This document shows positions 12,440 through 24,700 of a DNA stretch of 64,000 nt, piece by piece. Position 1 is the first letter of the stretch; every line of letters begins with the position of its first letter. The translations under genes were made by a program, and so were the position numbers. The notes beneath the pieces are model-generated. The model was not told the DNA's origin. It worked only from the letters and a program-made list of their open reading frames with translations, and ran no database searches. The stretch lies in contig JAEVLN010000001.1 in NCBI GenBank assembly GCA_018350325.1, positions 1,415,501-1,479,500 of the forward strand. Reading direction: 5' to 3'. This DNA comes from Globodera rostochiensis. Taxonomy: Eukaryota > Nematoda > Chromadorea > Rhabditida > Heteroderidae.

Positions 12440-12720
12440 ACAAATTTTTCCTGGCGCGGGCCGGCGGTGCCGACAAGCGCCGTCCAGATAAGTTTGGTTT
12501 TAATTTGCATAACTGAGCGAGTTTTAGCTGGGGAAGGGGGTCGAGAATTTTTGAAGGTATCAGAATCTTCCTCAGTCTCGCCCCACTACTTGCTCCGCAT
12601 GCTCGCTGTTTGCGAGCCGCCAGCGGCCTTTCATTGTTATATCCGGCTTTTGTTACTTAAAATGCTTTTCCATGTTTCAAAAATTTCAACCGAATCGACA
12701 TTGTAATCAGCTAGAGTGTC
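12440..12720. repeat. Dispersed repeat, inverted partner at 26.47-26.73 kb
   Basis: The sequence from about 12565 to 12672 (CTCGCCCCACTACTTGCTCC onward through GCCAGCGGCCTTTCA and TATCCGGCTTTTGTTACTTA) is the reverse complement of about 26475-26580. Both copies lie close to introns or intergenic DNA and have no coding capacity. No clear target duplication was found at either copy. Confidence 0.6.
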
Positions 12721-12951
12721 GAATGGTAGTGTTTTTATTCGGTCCGAACCACTTCCACATAGTGTGGAAATTCCAAACATTCAAAACAGCATTTACCATT
12801 TAGGTTCACCTCTAAATTTTTAAAACTGAACGGAATACAATTAGTTTGACACGGAAACCACACACACACACACCCAGCGTTAGTGTTATATGGAAGTTGT
12901 AATGAAGGGGGAAAGAGGGTTTGTCAAGCAAAAATATAAACAAGTGCAATT
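12720..12951. other. 3' flank of SYAP1 gene with a CA microsatellite
   Basis: This is AT-rich 3' flank for the minus-strand SYAP1 gene. It contains a short CA repeat near 12857-12873 and no other feature. Confidence 0.5.
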
Positions 12952-15702
12952 TCAATTGCTGCAGTCCAGCAGCTCATCAAGTTGTTTGTCCAGATCCCCG
13001 CCAATCTTCTCGTCCTCACCAGCGCCTCTCTTCCCGTCATCCACAACTTCGAATTCGTCCAGGTCGTTGAGCAGCTCCTTCTCCAGCTTTTCCTCATCGT
13101 CATTCTCGACCGGTTCAACTATAAAGAACAATGTCAAAAAATCTTTTATAGGTTTCCTAAAAAGGACTCTTCGTTTCCGTTGACCGCTGTTGCTCTACAC
13201 CCTTTTCCAACGATTTGTCGGTCGTCTCTGTTGCACAACACTGTGCATGGTTTTCATTCACAAATTTGCGGACCAACGAAAGTCTGTAGGCGTAATTGCG
13301 CCAAAACTTTTCCTCCGACACTCTGAACAGAGTAAAAAGCATAGGTTATTGATAGTGACCGCCCAAAAAAAGGAAAATAACTGAGGATAAGGGACCAAGT
13401 TTAGGCAACATAGATGGCCAAGGGGGCACGTCGCACTCGGGCACTCCCCACTATAACAACCTCGCTTGGGTTTTATTGCATTTTTAAGAATTCTTCAAAA
13501 AATTGTTTTTGGGAGTGTATTTTTCCCTTTTTATTGTATTTTTTAAAGCAATTTTTCGAAAATTGTTCACCTATATGGGGTGCATTTTTTCGTTTTTATT
13601 TTTTTATTGCATTTAAGCAACAATTTGTTAAGAAAATTGGTACAAAAATTATGAATTTTGTAAACCCCCTATGGTTTTTTTCACTCAAATTCTCCTTTTG
13701 GGGGGGGGGGGGGGGGTACGTGACCCCTCGTATTCCTCCCCCTCTAAATACGTGCCTGCCGAGCGAGTGGGTATCGTTTTGGTCCCATCGTTTTGGTTCT
13801 TCCGTTTTGGTCCCGGCCGTTTTGGTCCAGGGTATGTTTTGGTCCCAAACATTTGTCACATAAACAATTTGTGTCAGATAGATCCGGACTGTCTAATATG
13901 GCATTTCGTAATTTGAATGTGTTAAAGGAAAAAGCGAGTTTGCAATTTTGCTAAAAAAAGTTGGATTTTAGGTGTGTATTTTTTGGTTTTGTTGCATTTT
14001 TCTTAGAAAATTCCAAAAAATTCAACTTTCAGTAAATTTTTAGAATTTTAAAAACCAAAAATCCCTTAAAACGAACATTTTTTGAAAAAATCCCTTAACA
14101 AAAATGCAATAAAAAGCAAAAAATGCACCCCTAAAAATCGATTTTTTTCTTGAATTAGCCCCCCCCCCCCCCGAAAAAAAATTCTGGCTACGCCCTTGGC
14201 CGCCGGGAAAATTTTTTTGATTTTTGATGACAGTTTGTTAAGAAAATAGTCACAAAAAAGTAAAAGTTCAAAACAAAAGGGTCCCCCCTATGGTTTTTTT
14301 CTCAAAAAACATTTCGGAGGGGGGGCGGCCCCCTTGCCCCCCCCCCCCCTGTGTACGGGCCTGCTATAATATAATCAAAACTTTACATCATATTCTTTTT
14401 CTGAAAAGTAAAAGGTGTGATCCTCTAGAAGACTTATAAGCTGTTGTATAATATTGTTAGCAGTAAATGTGTGATATTTGACAGTCCGGATCTATCTGAC
14501 ACGAAATGTTTATGTGAAAAATATTTGAGACCAAAACGGCCGGGACCAAAACGGTGGGACCAAAACGTAACTTCCCCTGCCGAGCGGGTTTTGGGCAGGG
14601 TTCAGATAAAAAAACCAGATACGAGTTTGATCACGGGTAGCCCAAAATCCGGATACAACTGGGACTACAAAAAAGCATGGCGGATACTGGTTCAAAGACC
14701 CTGAAAGTGTGGTCACCCAACCAAACAAAAGCAATTAATGGGCTGCCCACCCCACTCGCTCACTGTTTGGGGACGAGTTCAAATCTGAGCCCAGCCAACC
14801 GCGGGTCCAGTTTGAACAGTGCCTCAGCACGCGTTTTGACCAGTGCGATGTTCGAGCCAAGGTCCACAGTGAGCGGAGGCTCCTCCGTGAAGTTTCTTGG
14901 ACTCTGAAAGGCGTTAAATCGTTTATATTTTGTTGGTTGATCAATTTGTGTTAACAAACCGATGAAATTGAAATAATGTGCTGTTGTGCTTCGGCATTCG
15001 CCAACAGTTCGTTGAGCCCAAAGTCGTCCACGCATTTGTTCTCAATGCACAACTCTTCCATGAATTTTTGCCGCTCTTTCTCAATGTTGCCGATTATAGT
15101 CTAATTTGAACATTAATCGTACCCGAGGGCAAAAAAAAAGCATTTTATCAAACAAAGTATGTTAGTGTTAAAGCGACTTTTTAGTCAATATTTCGTCATT
15201 TTTCCGAAACATTAAGAAAAATGCAAGAAAAAATAGACCCTAAGATCGAAAATTCCGAATACCGACCCGCTCATTGACCATCGCAGAGATGTTTGTCGCC
15301 TTTTCTTGCAGTTTGGAAGAAGCTTTCATCGCCATTCCAAATACTTTGTCTAAACAAAAAATAACCATTCGGAAGGGTAAAGAATATACAATCATTCCCC
15401 ATCAGGGGTGCAAGAGGGAAGCCGAGAGCCTGACCCCCCTCCCGAAACCTAAACTCTGACTGCGCTCTTGTTTCCCATGACTTGCTATGTGAGAAGGGCT
15501 CTTGTTTCCCATTACTTGCTATGTGAGAAGGGCGTTCAGTATCTCCCGAAAAAATGCCAGCATTGGTCTCGATCAGCTTTATTTTTTCATCAGTTTTTGG
15601 TGGTGAAATGTCCGTTGAAAGCGGCAAACTATCTGCTTGGCCGACGCTTATTTTTGATTGAAATGATGACCAAGGAGGTTTAAGATTGCTCAGAAAGTTC
15701 AT
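12952..15702 (-). CDS. SYAP1: Synapse-associated protein 1 homologue (SYAP1/SAP47), BSD domain
   Basis: This is a BSD-domain protein of the SYAP1/SAP47 family, which is linked to AKT signalling and synaptic function in other animals. Six exons close in frame to about 290 residues: 15516-15702, 15267-15349, 14960-15100, 14764-14903, 13168-13322 and 12952-13118. The order is a Trp-containing N-terminus (MNFLSNLKPPWSSFQSKI), an amphipathic stretch (VFGMAMKASSKLQEKATNIS), a conserved block ending LRFELVPKQ, then the BSD signature VSEEKFWRNYAYRLSLVRKF. The tail is acidic (EEKLEKELLNDLDEFEVVDD). The FW pair is the BSD hallmark. The length is shorter than the vertebrate protein (about 350), mostly in linkers. 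The intron between exons 4 and 5 (13323-14763) holds poly-G/poly-C tracts and a foldback element. Confidence 0.88.
13766..14576. mobile_element. Foldback-type element, word CGTTTTGGTCCC, inside a SYAP1 intron
   Basis: The left arm (13775-13855) repeats CGTTTTGGTCCC and the right arm (14528-14568) repeats GGGACCAAAACG. The outer ends read GGGTATCG and the complement of CGTAACTTCCC. The flanking direct repeat is CTGCCGAGCG (13756-13765 and 14577-14586). The inside is AT-rich and includes poly-C and poly-G tracts (about 14160-14175 and 14318-14350) and a fragment of the CAGGCCCGTA-type MITE (right end near 14355-14364). Confidence 0.7.
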
Positions 15703-16170
15703 TTTGGTATTTAATTAATATTCAACGATGATGTACTTTTTTTGTGCGCATGCGCATTTTAATCTAAAAATATTTAGGAGGGTGGCACGACTTTTCGTCA
15801 ACGGACTCTTCGTCAACGACTTTTCGTCATTGGACTATTCGTCAACGACATTTCGCCAATAAGAAAGAATTAAAAAAACAATAAATTTTAATTTAATTAA
15901 GCCAACACATTTAATTCTTTTTATTGACGAATGTCGTTGACGAATAATCCAATGACGATTTATTTAATTATAACTAGGTATTTTTGAATTTGGCACTATC
16001 ATTTTATTTAAAATTTAAAATCAGTGTTGAAATGTTCAGTGTTGAAACGTCCAGTGTGAAACAGTGTTGAAATGTACAGTGTTGAAATGTCCAGTGTTGA
16101 AATGTCGGGTCACCCCTTTAGGAGTGGGTGTCGTTTCGGCCCCGACGTTTCAGCCCCGAGACGTTTCGGC
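15703..16170. repeat. Truncated word arrays (TTCGTCAACG and CAGTGTTGAAATGT)
   Basis: About 15795-15860 repeats ACTTTTCGTCAACG and a partial inverted copy lies at about 15930-15955. About 16023-16105 repeats CAGTGTTGAAATGTC, and 16128-16165 has GTTTCGGCCCCGACG. These look like single arms or decayed foldback elements. I found no clean target duplication. Confidence 0.5.
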
Positions 16171-16913
16171 TAGAGCCCGGCGGGAACGGGATTCCCGCGG
16201 GAAAAGTACGGGAATCCCGGTCCCGTTCCCGTCTTTTTTGCCCAGCGGGATTTTTTACGGGAACGGGAAAAAGACGGGATTCCCGTTCGGGATTCCCGTC
16301 CCGTTCTTTTTGAAAACCCCGTTCCCGTTCCCGGAAATTTTATTTCAATCTTTTTCCCGTTCCCGTTTATTTTTCTTGGCGAAATGTTTTCAAAAATTTA
16401 ACAATTTTGGACCAATTTTCATCACAAAAATGCTTAAATTTCAAATTTTTTTAACGGCGGCGCCTATCGGCACCGCCGAACCCACCCAAAATGTAGTAAA
16501 GAATAGGTGAAATGTTAGCCCCGGGTGGGACTCGAACCCACGTCCTCCACCCAATCCGTGGGTAGCTCTTCCACTACCGTATTTTTAAGATTTTGGTAGC
16601 AAATCTCTTATCAAATTGAGCAAAAAATGCAAAATTTTTTCGGCGGCGCCTATCGGCACCGCCGACCCCCCCCCCCCTCCACCTCGGGAAATGAAATTCT
16701 CAAAAAATTTGAATTTTTGAAAAATTCGCAAATCTGAAAAAATTCGAAAATTTTGAGCAATTTTCTTAATAAAAATGTTATAATTTTCCGACGGCGCCTA
16801 TCGGCGTTGTCGGACCCTCCAATTGTACATATATCAGAAATTTATCGCAAAGTGCCCGCCAAAAAAAATTTCGAAAAATTCTTAGTTTAAAAATTTTTTT
16901 TTACCGGGCTCTA
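16171..16913. mobile_element. hAT-like MITE, TIR TAGAGCCCGG, 743 bp
   Basis: The 10-bp terminal repeats TAGAGCCCGG and CCGGGCTCTA are exact. The exact 8-bp direct repeat GTTTCGGC flanks the element (16163-16170 and 16914-16921). The left part is filled with a palindromic word, GGGAACGGGATTCCCG, in many copies to about 16370. The rest carries three copies of a GGCGCCTATCGGC hairpin and a tRNA-like sequence. No transposase is present. Confidence 0.8.
16513..16590 (-). other. tRNA-derived sequence inside a MITE
   Basis: On the minus strand a perfect T-arm is visible (GTGGG TTCGAGT CCCAC) followed by CCGGGGCTAA. Upstream is a D-arm-like TAGTGGAAGAGCTA. The anticodon loop is not canonical and the 5' acceptor strand is missing, so this is a tRNA pseudogene or SINE-type head rather than a working tRNA. 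Confidence 0.5.
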
Positions 16914-16961
16914 GTTTCGGCCCAATGCCCCTTTATGGTTGATATATGTATGTACTAGAAC

Positions 16962-17766
16962 TAGAGACCGGTCGAGACGAGACCTCGTCTCGAAATCTCG
17001 AGAAACCTCGTCTCGACATCTCGTCTTGAATAAAACTGAATTTTCGAGATTTTTCGAGATCCGAGATTTTTTCGAGAATCTCGTCTCGAGTCTCGCTCGA
17101 AAGAGCTCGAGATTCTCGATCTCGACTCCAAAAATTTTTCACAAAAACAATGTTTTTCTTAACAAAGATTTCCAATTTTTGTAAAAAATTCCCCGGCGGC
17201 GCCTGTCGGCACCGCCGGACATACTCCATTTTGGCTGCAAATCTCTTAACAAATTGAGTTAAAAATTCAAAATGTTCTCGGCGGCGCCTATCGGCACCGC
17301 CGAACCTCCTCTCACTCCCAAAAGTGAATAAAAATTCTCAAAAACTATTTTTGAAAAATTTCATAAAAATTCTCGCTGGCTCTTTCATACCCCACTAATA
17401 GGTCAAGCCCAGCGCGGCAGACAGCACATGGTCAGACACTAAGACCCTCACCATTGAATTTTCTTTTGATTTCAAAACCTTGGAACACAGGCTAACACTT
17501 ACATTCCGTGACCAAATTTTGCAGACACGCTTCTAGTGCTCCCTTCTTACCCCTACAAAATTGGAGTTTCTGAGAATTTTGAAAAAAAAAATTATATTTG
17601 CATCAAAATCTCGAATCTCGACTGTTCCGGGTCGAGATTTTCGAGATCCGAGATTTTTCGAGAATCTCATTTCAACATCTCGTCTCGACTAAAATGTTTT
17701 TCGAGATCCGAGATTTTTTCGAGAATCTCGTCTCGAGTCTCGCTCGAAGCTCAAGTCCGGTCTCTA
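16962..17766. mobile_element. hAT-like MITE, TIR TAGAGACCGG, 805 bp, word CTCGAGA
   Basis: The exact 10-bp ends are TAGAGACCGG and CCGGTCTCTA. Both subterminal zones are dense in the palindromic word TCTCGAGA / TTTTTCGAGA. The middle (about 17150-17560) is nearly identical to 32775-33200 in the cmk-1 intron copy, including two GGCGGCGCC hairpins. No target duplication is visible, so one end may have been rearranged. Confidence 0.75.
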
Positions 17767-18150
17767 CTCGAGACCAGTGTTTTGCTGTTCCAACAATTTT
17801 GGATCTGTTCCTGTTCTGTTCCGACCTCGAGAACAGAACAGGAACAGAACAGAGTAAACTGTTCTTAGACTGTTCCAAATCAAAATTTTTCCGAGTGAAA
17901 TTCAGTCTGAAATTTTAATTGTGATGCATTGGACAAAGTGTTCAATCACTTCCTAGTGATGCTCGAGACCTAACTTTACCAAGAGTTGCCCACGAGACTC
18001 GAGAATTGACTCCCGAAAATCCGAGACTTTTACCAAAATATTTTAAGTTAGGTAGGTTTATAAGGTTGCTCCTCGACCCTTCCCCAAAGAGTTTAACCAA
18101 TGAGCCACGTGATATTACACAGAATTGTTGTAATAATTCGGATATATCAC

Positions 18151-18840
18151 CAGGGATGCTACTTTTAGGTAAATACCTATTTTTTCTGCGAACTTGGCAC
18201 GCTGAGTTAAGCACAAAAAACACATTTTTAGCTCAATTTGAAGCTCCTAGAATGGACTTTATAATAACTATTTTTACCTATTTCGGCTTTTTTCTACCTA
18301 TTACCTAGGTACCTATTTTTCTACCTATTTCGACCTTTTTGTTACCTATTTTCAGGTTTTTGAATTTTTTTAATATAATTCTGCTGAAAATGCCAAAAAA
18401 AAGCCAAAATGTGCACCAAAAATACCGAAAAATGGCAATTCCGGTAGTTTTAAACGCCAGGTCAACTCATCACTCTGGCCATTTCGGCTCCAGCGCCATT
18501 TGGGCTTTTCAGCGCCGAATTTGTTTCCTTATTTTTATGCGAGTTTTATGGATTTTTTTCGAAAATGACTAAAAGGCTATCGTTAAATATGAATTATTTT
18601 TTAAAAACAGTCAGAAATCGATGAAAAATGCCAAAATATGCTCGAAACCCCAAAATATGCTTTTATTTATAATCCCTTTTTTTGTTTGGTGTTTAAAAAT
18701 TTTCGGTAAAAATTTTTTACTTACCTATTTTTGTACCTATTTCATGGTTTTTGTACCTATTTAGTACCTATTTTGGCATTTTTTCTCACCTATTTAGGTA
18801 CCTATTCTCCAATTTTTCTTACCTAAAAGTAGCATCCCTG
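18151..18840. mobile_element. hAT-like MITE, TIR CAGGGATGCTACTTTTAGG, 690 bp, word TACCTATTT
   Basis: The ends are exact inverted repeats of at least 19 bp (CAGGGATGCTACTTTTAGG). The exact 8-bp direct repeat is TATATCAC (18143-18150 and 18841-18848). Both halves are filled with the word TACCTATTT (for example 18274-18345 and 18718-18810). There is no coding frame. Confidence 0.85.
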
Positions 18841-18848
18841 TATATCAC

Positions 18849-19969
18849 TATGGGTCAAGCCTAGCAGCAGACAAAAATGAACGATGCGCCAAAATTTATG
18901 CCATTTTAGCACTAATTCAAAAAATTAACCATGCGGCAGACACGTATAATCAGACACTATATCCCCCACCATTGAATTTTTATTCGATTTTTAAAACCTT
19001 TCCGAATCGCTTAGCTTTTGTTTGATGAAAAATTCTAGAAAATTTGAGCTTCCTAATGATACCATGTATATTTGTTTTGGTTGAGTTTGAAAAAAGTTAT
19101 AACCGTCGGCACATGTTTGCAACATTGATTTTTGGCCTAAATGACTATAAGTCTCTTCAAACTTAATCAAATCAAATAAATTTGGTGTCATTTGAAAGCT
19201 CAGATTATTTATAAAATATGTTCTAGCGGGAAAAAAGTGATGTGCTCGTCTAAAAAAAAGTTACAAGGCCAAATTGGCCAAAAAATCGGCTTTTCAGCTT
19301 TTTGGGCTTAACTTTCTTGAGAGCTATCCAATCGCTTAGCTCTTGCTTACAAATAGCTTCTTCTCATAAAGAGCTTTCGATGGATATTAAATTTGAACAA
19401 TTGTCCTTCCTCAGTGATTTTCTTTTTGCCATAATATCTAAAAAATATATACACGCAATATTTCTCATGATAATTCTTTAGAAACCCCTCTAACAAAAAC
19501 TAAAAACCCCGAAATAATGTTTAATATATTGTTTTCTAGGGTTGGTGAAAATTTTAGAAGGATCCGCCATATACAAATGAAGTTAGGCGTATCGAAGTGC
19601 GGGATGGTCAAAATATTATTAAAAAAGGTGAGAGAGAACGCCAAATGAAGAGAACATGTTAGAGATAAAAGGGGAAAGCGAGATAGTACAGGGGGTTTTC
19701 TCTGCTGCTGGGCTTGACCCATAGTGATATATTACCACATTTTTCCGTTCGGTGCTTTTTTCGGGACTCAAATTTTGTTCGGACGGTACCTTCGGTTCTC
19801 AGAAAGTTTCGGTCGGTTCTTTCGGTAAAATACCGAAAAAGTACCGGTACCGAAAAGTATCGGTACTTAGAAAAAGTTCGGTCGGTACTATTCGCTAAAA
19901 TACTGATGCCTGAGTACCGAAAAAGCGTCGGTACTTTCCCATACCATCCGATCTCTAGTATGTACATAA
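18849..19969. repeat. Foldback-core relics and a half MITE
   Basis: About 19000-19400 contains pieces of the palindromic core found in the foldback elements (GCTTAGCTTTTGTTTGATG, GTTATAACC and AAGTTTGAAAAAAGTTATAA). About 19735-19958 is filled with the word TTCGGTACCGAA and ends in CCGATCTCTA, the right end of the TAGAGATCGG MITE type. I could not find its left end. No gene was seen. Confidence 0.5.
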
Positions 19970-20813
19970 CGATTGGGTACGTTTGGGCGCTCACGGTTGG
20001 GCGCTCACGGTTGTGCGCTCACGGTTGGGCGCTCACGTTTGGGCGCCGGGTACGTTTGGGCGCTCACGGTTGGGCGCCCGGTATGTAAGGTAGGCTAGTC
20101 AAAATTTTTGAAAAATTTTTTAAAGTTCTATTAAGCAATATTTTTTTAAGGCTCTCATATAAACCTAGCTTAGGCTTTACAATTTTTTTGAAGAAAAAAA
20201 AAAGTTTAAAAAGTCGATAAAAAGGGGTTTCTAGGGGTAGGTGGCGTAGAAGCGCATTCTGACCTCCATTTCGACCATTTCTGAATCCCGAACTCAATTC
20301 GAACAATTTTTCGAAAACTCAAAAAATTTCAAAAATTAATTTTCGTCTTAAAATTGTTCAAAAAGCTTGAATTCGGTCGTTACTTGCTTTTTCGTTGTTA
20401 TTTTGTGTTTTTAATTATTTGAAAAAAATAGTGAAAAAAAATTAATTCAAAAATGTTCGAATTCGGGTTCGGGGTTCGCCATTCACAAATCCAAACTTGG
20501 ATTCGTGTTCTACGCATATTTTTACCTTTGGCATGCATTTCAAAATTTTTAATTAAAAAAAAATTCACCCGGGACCGCGCCTATTTGCATAAGCTTCACG
20601 ACAAAATGCTTTTTAAGCCTCCACGCATTCCCTAATTACCCAACAGAAACATTTTTAAAAATTAAAGTTGTTCTATAAATGTTTTTGATGTGGGCGCCCA
20701 ACTGATCCTTTTATAACGGGCGCCCAACCGTGAGCGCCCAAACGTACCCGGCGCCCAAACGTGAGCGCCCAAACGTGAGCGCCCAACCGTGAGCGCCCAA
20801 ATGAACGATTCCC
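19970..20813. mobile_element. Foldback-type element, word GGGCGCTCACGGTT, 844 bp
   Basis: The left arm (19974-20075) repeats TTGGGCGCTCACGG and the right arm (20693-20800) repeats CCGTGAGCGCCCAA. The interior is AT-rich without the palindromic core seen in other members. The flanking direct repeat is GTACATAA (19962-19969 and 20814-20821). Confidence 0.75.
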
Positions 20814-21715
20814 GTACATAAATGGCGAATTGTTTTGTTCATTCCTTTTGCTTTTTCATTGACGCAATTCTTAGCGTTTATGCTGTGACTGACTAAAAGC
20901 GTGCTGCTCGCTGCTCTATAAAGAAAGAAAGGCTTGGTGGGATTGTTCACGCCACTATCATACATATGCCGCCCATCGATTCCTCTCTGTTCTTCTCTCG
21001 CTCTTTCTCTCCTCTTTCTTAACTCGCTGTCAGCATCCATCTCATTCACGAGTTCTTATTCTCATCAACAGAGTTCGTTTCTCTGTTTTTGTGTGTGACC
21101 GAGAAATTGGGATCGTACACATACTGCTCGCTTGCTGACTGCTAAGAGAACGTTAAAGCTGTGCATTCCCATTCTATCACTCACTCACTCTGTGTAGTCT
21201 GCAGAATTCGTTTTGCTTTTTGTTTTCGTTGTATTGGCCGCTTCCTTCCCTACATAACAATTATTATCATCAAATTTGAAAGTAAATTTTGCCCGATTTC
21301 GGACCCCGGACCCAAATTCAAATTTTTCGAAAAATTGATTTTTTTTTAATTTTAAAATATTGAAAAAAGTCGTTTTGGGTGCGTAGAATTCGAATCTGAT
21401 GTCTAAAAAGTCAAATTAATTTGGTTGTTTGTTTTTTTGCAAAAAAATTGATTTTGAAAATGTGGGGGGGGGCACAAGCTTTACTATCTACTTAGGTGTT
21501 GAAAATCAAGTTGATGAAAAATCTCAATGTTGACAAAATCTGGTCTCAGATTCTGACCAGCACCCCCGAAAATCCTCGGATGCAAATTTTTAGACTAAAT
21601 TCAAAAAAAATTTGGGGCTCCCATTCTTAGGATGACCTTTTAATATGTTGTTAATAGCTTTACCGATTTTGTCCAAGACACCGAAAGTATTGGATGTTTA
21701 CGGGGCTGATTAAAC
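20814..21715. other. Upstream region of RanBP9/10, no gene seen
   Basis: This contains a pyrimidine-rich stretch (about 20985-21022) and AT-rich sequence up to the RanBP9/10 start. It is a plausible promoter and 5' UTR. No trans-splice leader or other element is recognisable. Confidence 0.45.
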
Positions 21716-24700
21716 ATGGATCAGCAAGACGATGTGCAAGACATTCCGATGATGGATGCACCCGATCAGGTGCCGAATCCATCGCCAATTCAACGCTTTT
21801 CAATTGATGATGTACTGAGAAGTGAAGCGGGCGAGGCTGGCGGCGGAATGGGCACAAAAGAGACGGGGACATCAAAAGATAGTTTGGACCCAATGTATTC
21901 GGTGGGTTTTGATCCATTTTTGGGGCATTAACTCTCAAATAATTTCTGTTCAGAACTTGTATGTGTGTGATGAAGGCAAAGTGCTACAACGATTGCAGAG
22001 ATTATATCCGCACACGGACATTCAAGTTGGGATTTTTTGTTTTTTTTTTTGAAAAATTTGTCTTAGAAATTGCCGCGCCATTGGAATAAAAATGATCGGT
22101 GGATGCCCACAACTCAGCAAGGCAACGGGAATGCGAGTCAAACGACAGTTCTGGAGTTGTCCTCCGATTTTCTGCGCGTCACTAAACGTAAAACTTACCA
22201 TCTTAATAACTTTTGATTGAATCAATTGCGGACTTGGACGATTGGGTGCGGAAGAGTGGATCTTTTAACAATTCACCTTTTTTGAAAAGTTAAGCAAAAA
22301 GATTGTGGGGTTTTACGCTTTTACTGACAATTATTTTTGTTTCCCGGTCGCTTTGATTTTGCTTTAAAGAGCTGTCAAGTTCCCCGGTAACTTCAATTGC
22401 TTCTGATGTTTCAGCAAAAGGCGGAACTCAAAACAGCAAAGACGCTGCAGCGGTGCGTGCCAATCGGCCAATCCCACGGTCTTGCATTGTCTTCTACTTT
22501 GAGATAACCGTGGTGAACAAGGGCACCGGAGGGTGTGTTTGTCAAGCCGTGAATTGTTTAAGAGTGGCAGTGAAGCAAAAATCTGTTATAATAAGAAAAT
22601 TTTGATTATTGTAATTTGCCTCTATTTATGCTATTTTTGGAACTGTAAGTTCTTCACAAAAATATTAAAGCTTTTTTATGGCCTTATTTGGGCAGGTATA
22701 TGGGCATCGGACTAAGTGAGAAGTCGGTGTCGCTCAATCGTCTGCCCGGTTGGGACCAAATATCGTATGGCTATCACGGGGACGACGGCAACTTTTTCTC
22801 GTCGTCCGGCAAAGGCGTGGAGTACGGGCCCACCTTTACGACGGGCGACGTGGTTGGATGCGGGCTCAATTTCGTCACCCGTGAAGTGTTCTTCACGAAG
22901 AACGGCAAACATTTGGGTACAAACTGTGATTTTTCATAACGGCGGACAAATTAACGAATATTATTGTGTTTTACTTTGTACTTTTACAACTTTTAAGGTG
23001 TGGCCAACACTCAGCCAATATCGCTTACTAACGATCTATACCCGATCGTTGGCATGCAAACTGCGGACGAAATGGTTAGTTTTGCGATAAAAACCTAGGC
23101 TGCCCATGCCACAAATTTTGGTTTTCTTTAAGAAACCGAAAAGTCTGAAATTTAGGTTAATCGCGATCATCGATTGAAATTCTATTAAAATCTTAGATTG
23201 ATGCAAACTTCGGACAGCGTCCTTTTGAATTCAACATTTTTGGCGAATTGGAGGTCGTCCCTTCATTACGTTTTTTTGGTATTAGAATACTTCAGGCAGC
23301 TGTAATAGCGACAAAAAATACAATTGCAGCCATTGATTTGCCGCCTGAGAAAGTGCTTTGGATGAACAGGTGTTACAGTGTGTCCCATTTGCTTTGTTTG
23401 TATTTGATCCCCAATATTTTTCAGTCTAGTCGCAAATTGGATGGCTCACGAGGGCTATTCACGGGCGTTGGACGCGCTGAATCGGACGACGGGCGAACCG
23501 AGAGCTGCTGAGTCGACCGCCACCGGGGTGTCCAAGGGTGACTCGCAGGCATTGTTTCAATATTTTTAGCAGTTGATCATCTGAAATCGCGAACCAGATC
23601 ACATCCGATTATATGTACAATGAAAAACACACGCAGGGTTCATCTACCCTCTCGTCGTCGTCCAACTCCAAAGACTCGCAGTCGCCTACCGCGGTTGCCG
23701 AGACAGTCGCCAATTCGGTGATGCGTTCGATGATCGGACTGTTCGGGGACAGTGATGGCGCGATTGGTGCTGGGACTGCTCCAGCGACGGGAGGTGGAAG
23801 ACGCCGAACTGTGGTCCGTTCGGTGCAGGAGGCGCTGCACGAGGAAATGGAGCAGCGCAGGGCCGTCTTGCGCATGGTCAAACGGGGGCAGCTCACGGAT
23901 GCGATTAAACGCATTGAGGTGGAGTGACGATATCCAACTTCAGACCAACAAAATAAACAGAGATTTTTGGAATTTTAATTCTCGTTGATTTTTTACTAGA
24001 AGTGCGGGTTCTTGTATCAGAGTAGACTTATACTTGATCGTAACGCTGCATATCATTGTTTATTGATGACATTAAGCAACTTTACCCGAAGCTTATGGAA
24101 ACCAATCGACAGTTGGCACTTTTACTAAAGATTCAGCAGTTTATCGAAATGCTGGCAATTGTTTCCAAGGTATCCGTTTTTTCTTTTTTTGGTTTATTCC
24201 AGATAAAAAATTTTGTAGGAATTGCCACCGCTGCCACCATCGCGAGAGCAACTACAACATCCATCGGTGTCTTGTTCGTCCCCTTCACAGCATCATCATC
24301 ATAATGCCGTGCTGACACATTCGCCTTCGCCGAGGCCTTCGTCAAGTCGCGGGGGCAAGCGAGCGGCAGTGGACGACAGAGGCATTATGGCCGGCACATC
24401 AAACGACGCCGCCGACGGCACTCTGCACTTGCACAATCCGGTGAAACGTCGATCCAGTGATGGTAATAACAAGAGTGGCTAGCCCATCAAAAAAATGTTT
24501 TTTTCAAACCCGCAGAAGAGTGCTCGGTGACGTCGGCAGATGAGCGAATCGCACGTCAACTGTCCACAAATCGGCAACAAAATGGTAACTCGGCGCCACA
24601 GGTGTCAGCATTGGCACAGATGGAGGACGACTTCATGGACATTGGCGAAGAGAGTCAAGACGGTCACCAGATGGCACCCGATTTGCTGATCACGGCCAAC

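Noticed and set aside
13596..13716. CRISPR-like or regulatory array at the poly-G and word repeats
   Set aside because: The arrays have no unique spacers of constant length. They are transposon arms and homopolymers in a eukaryotic intron.
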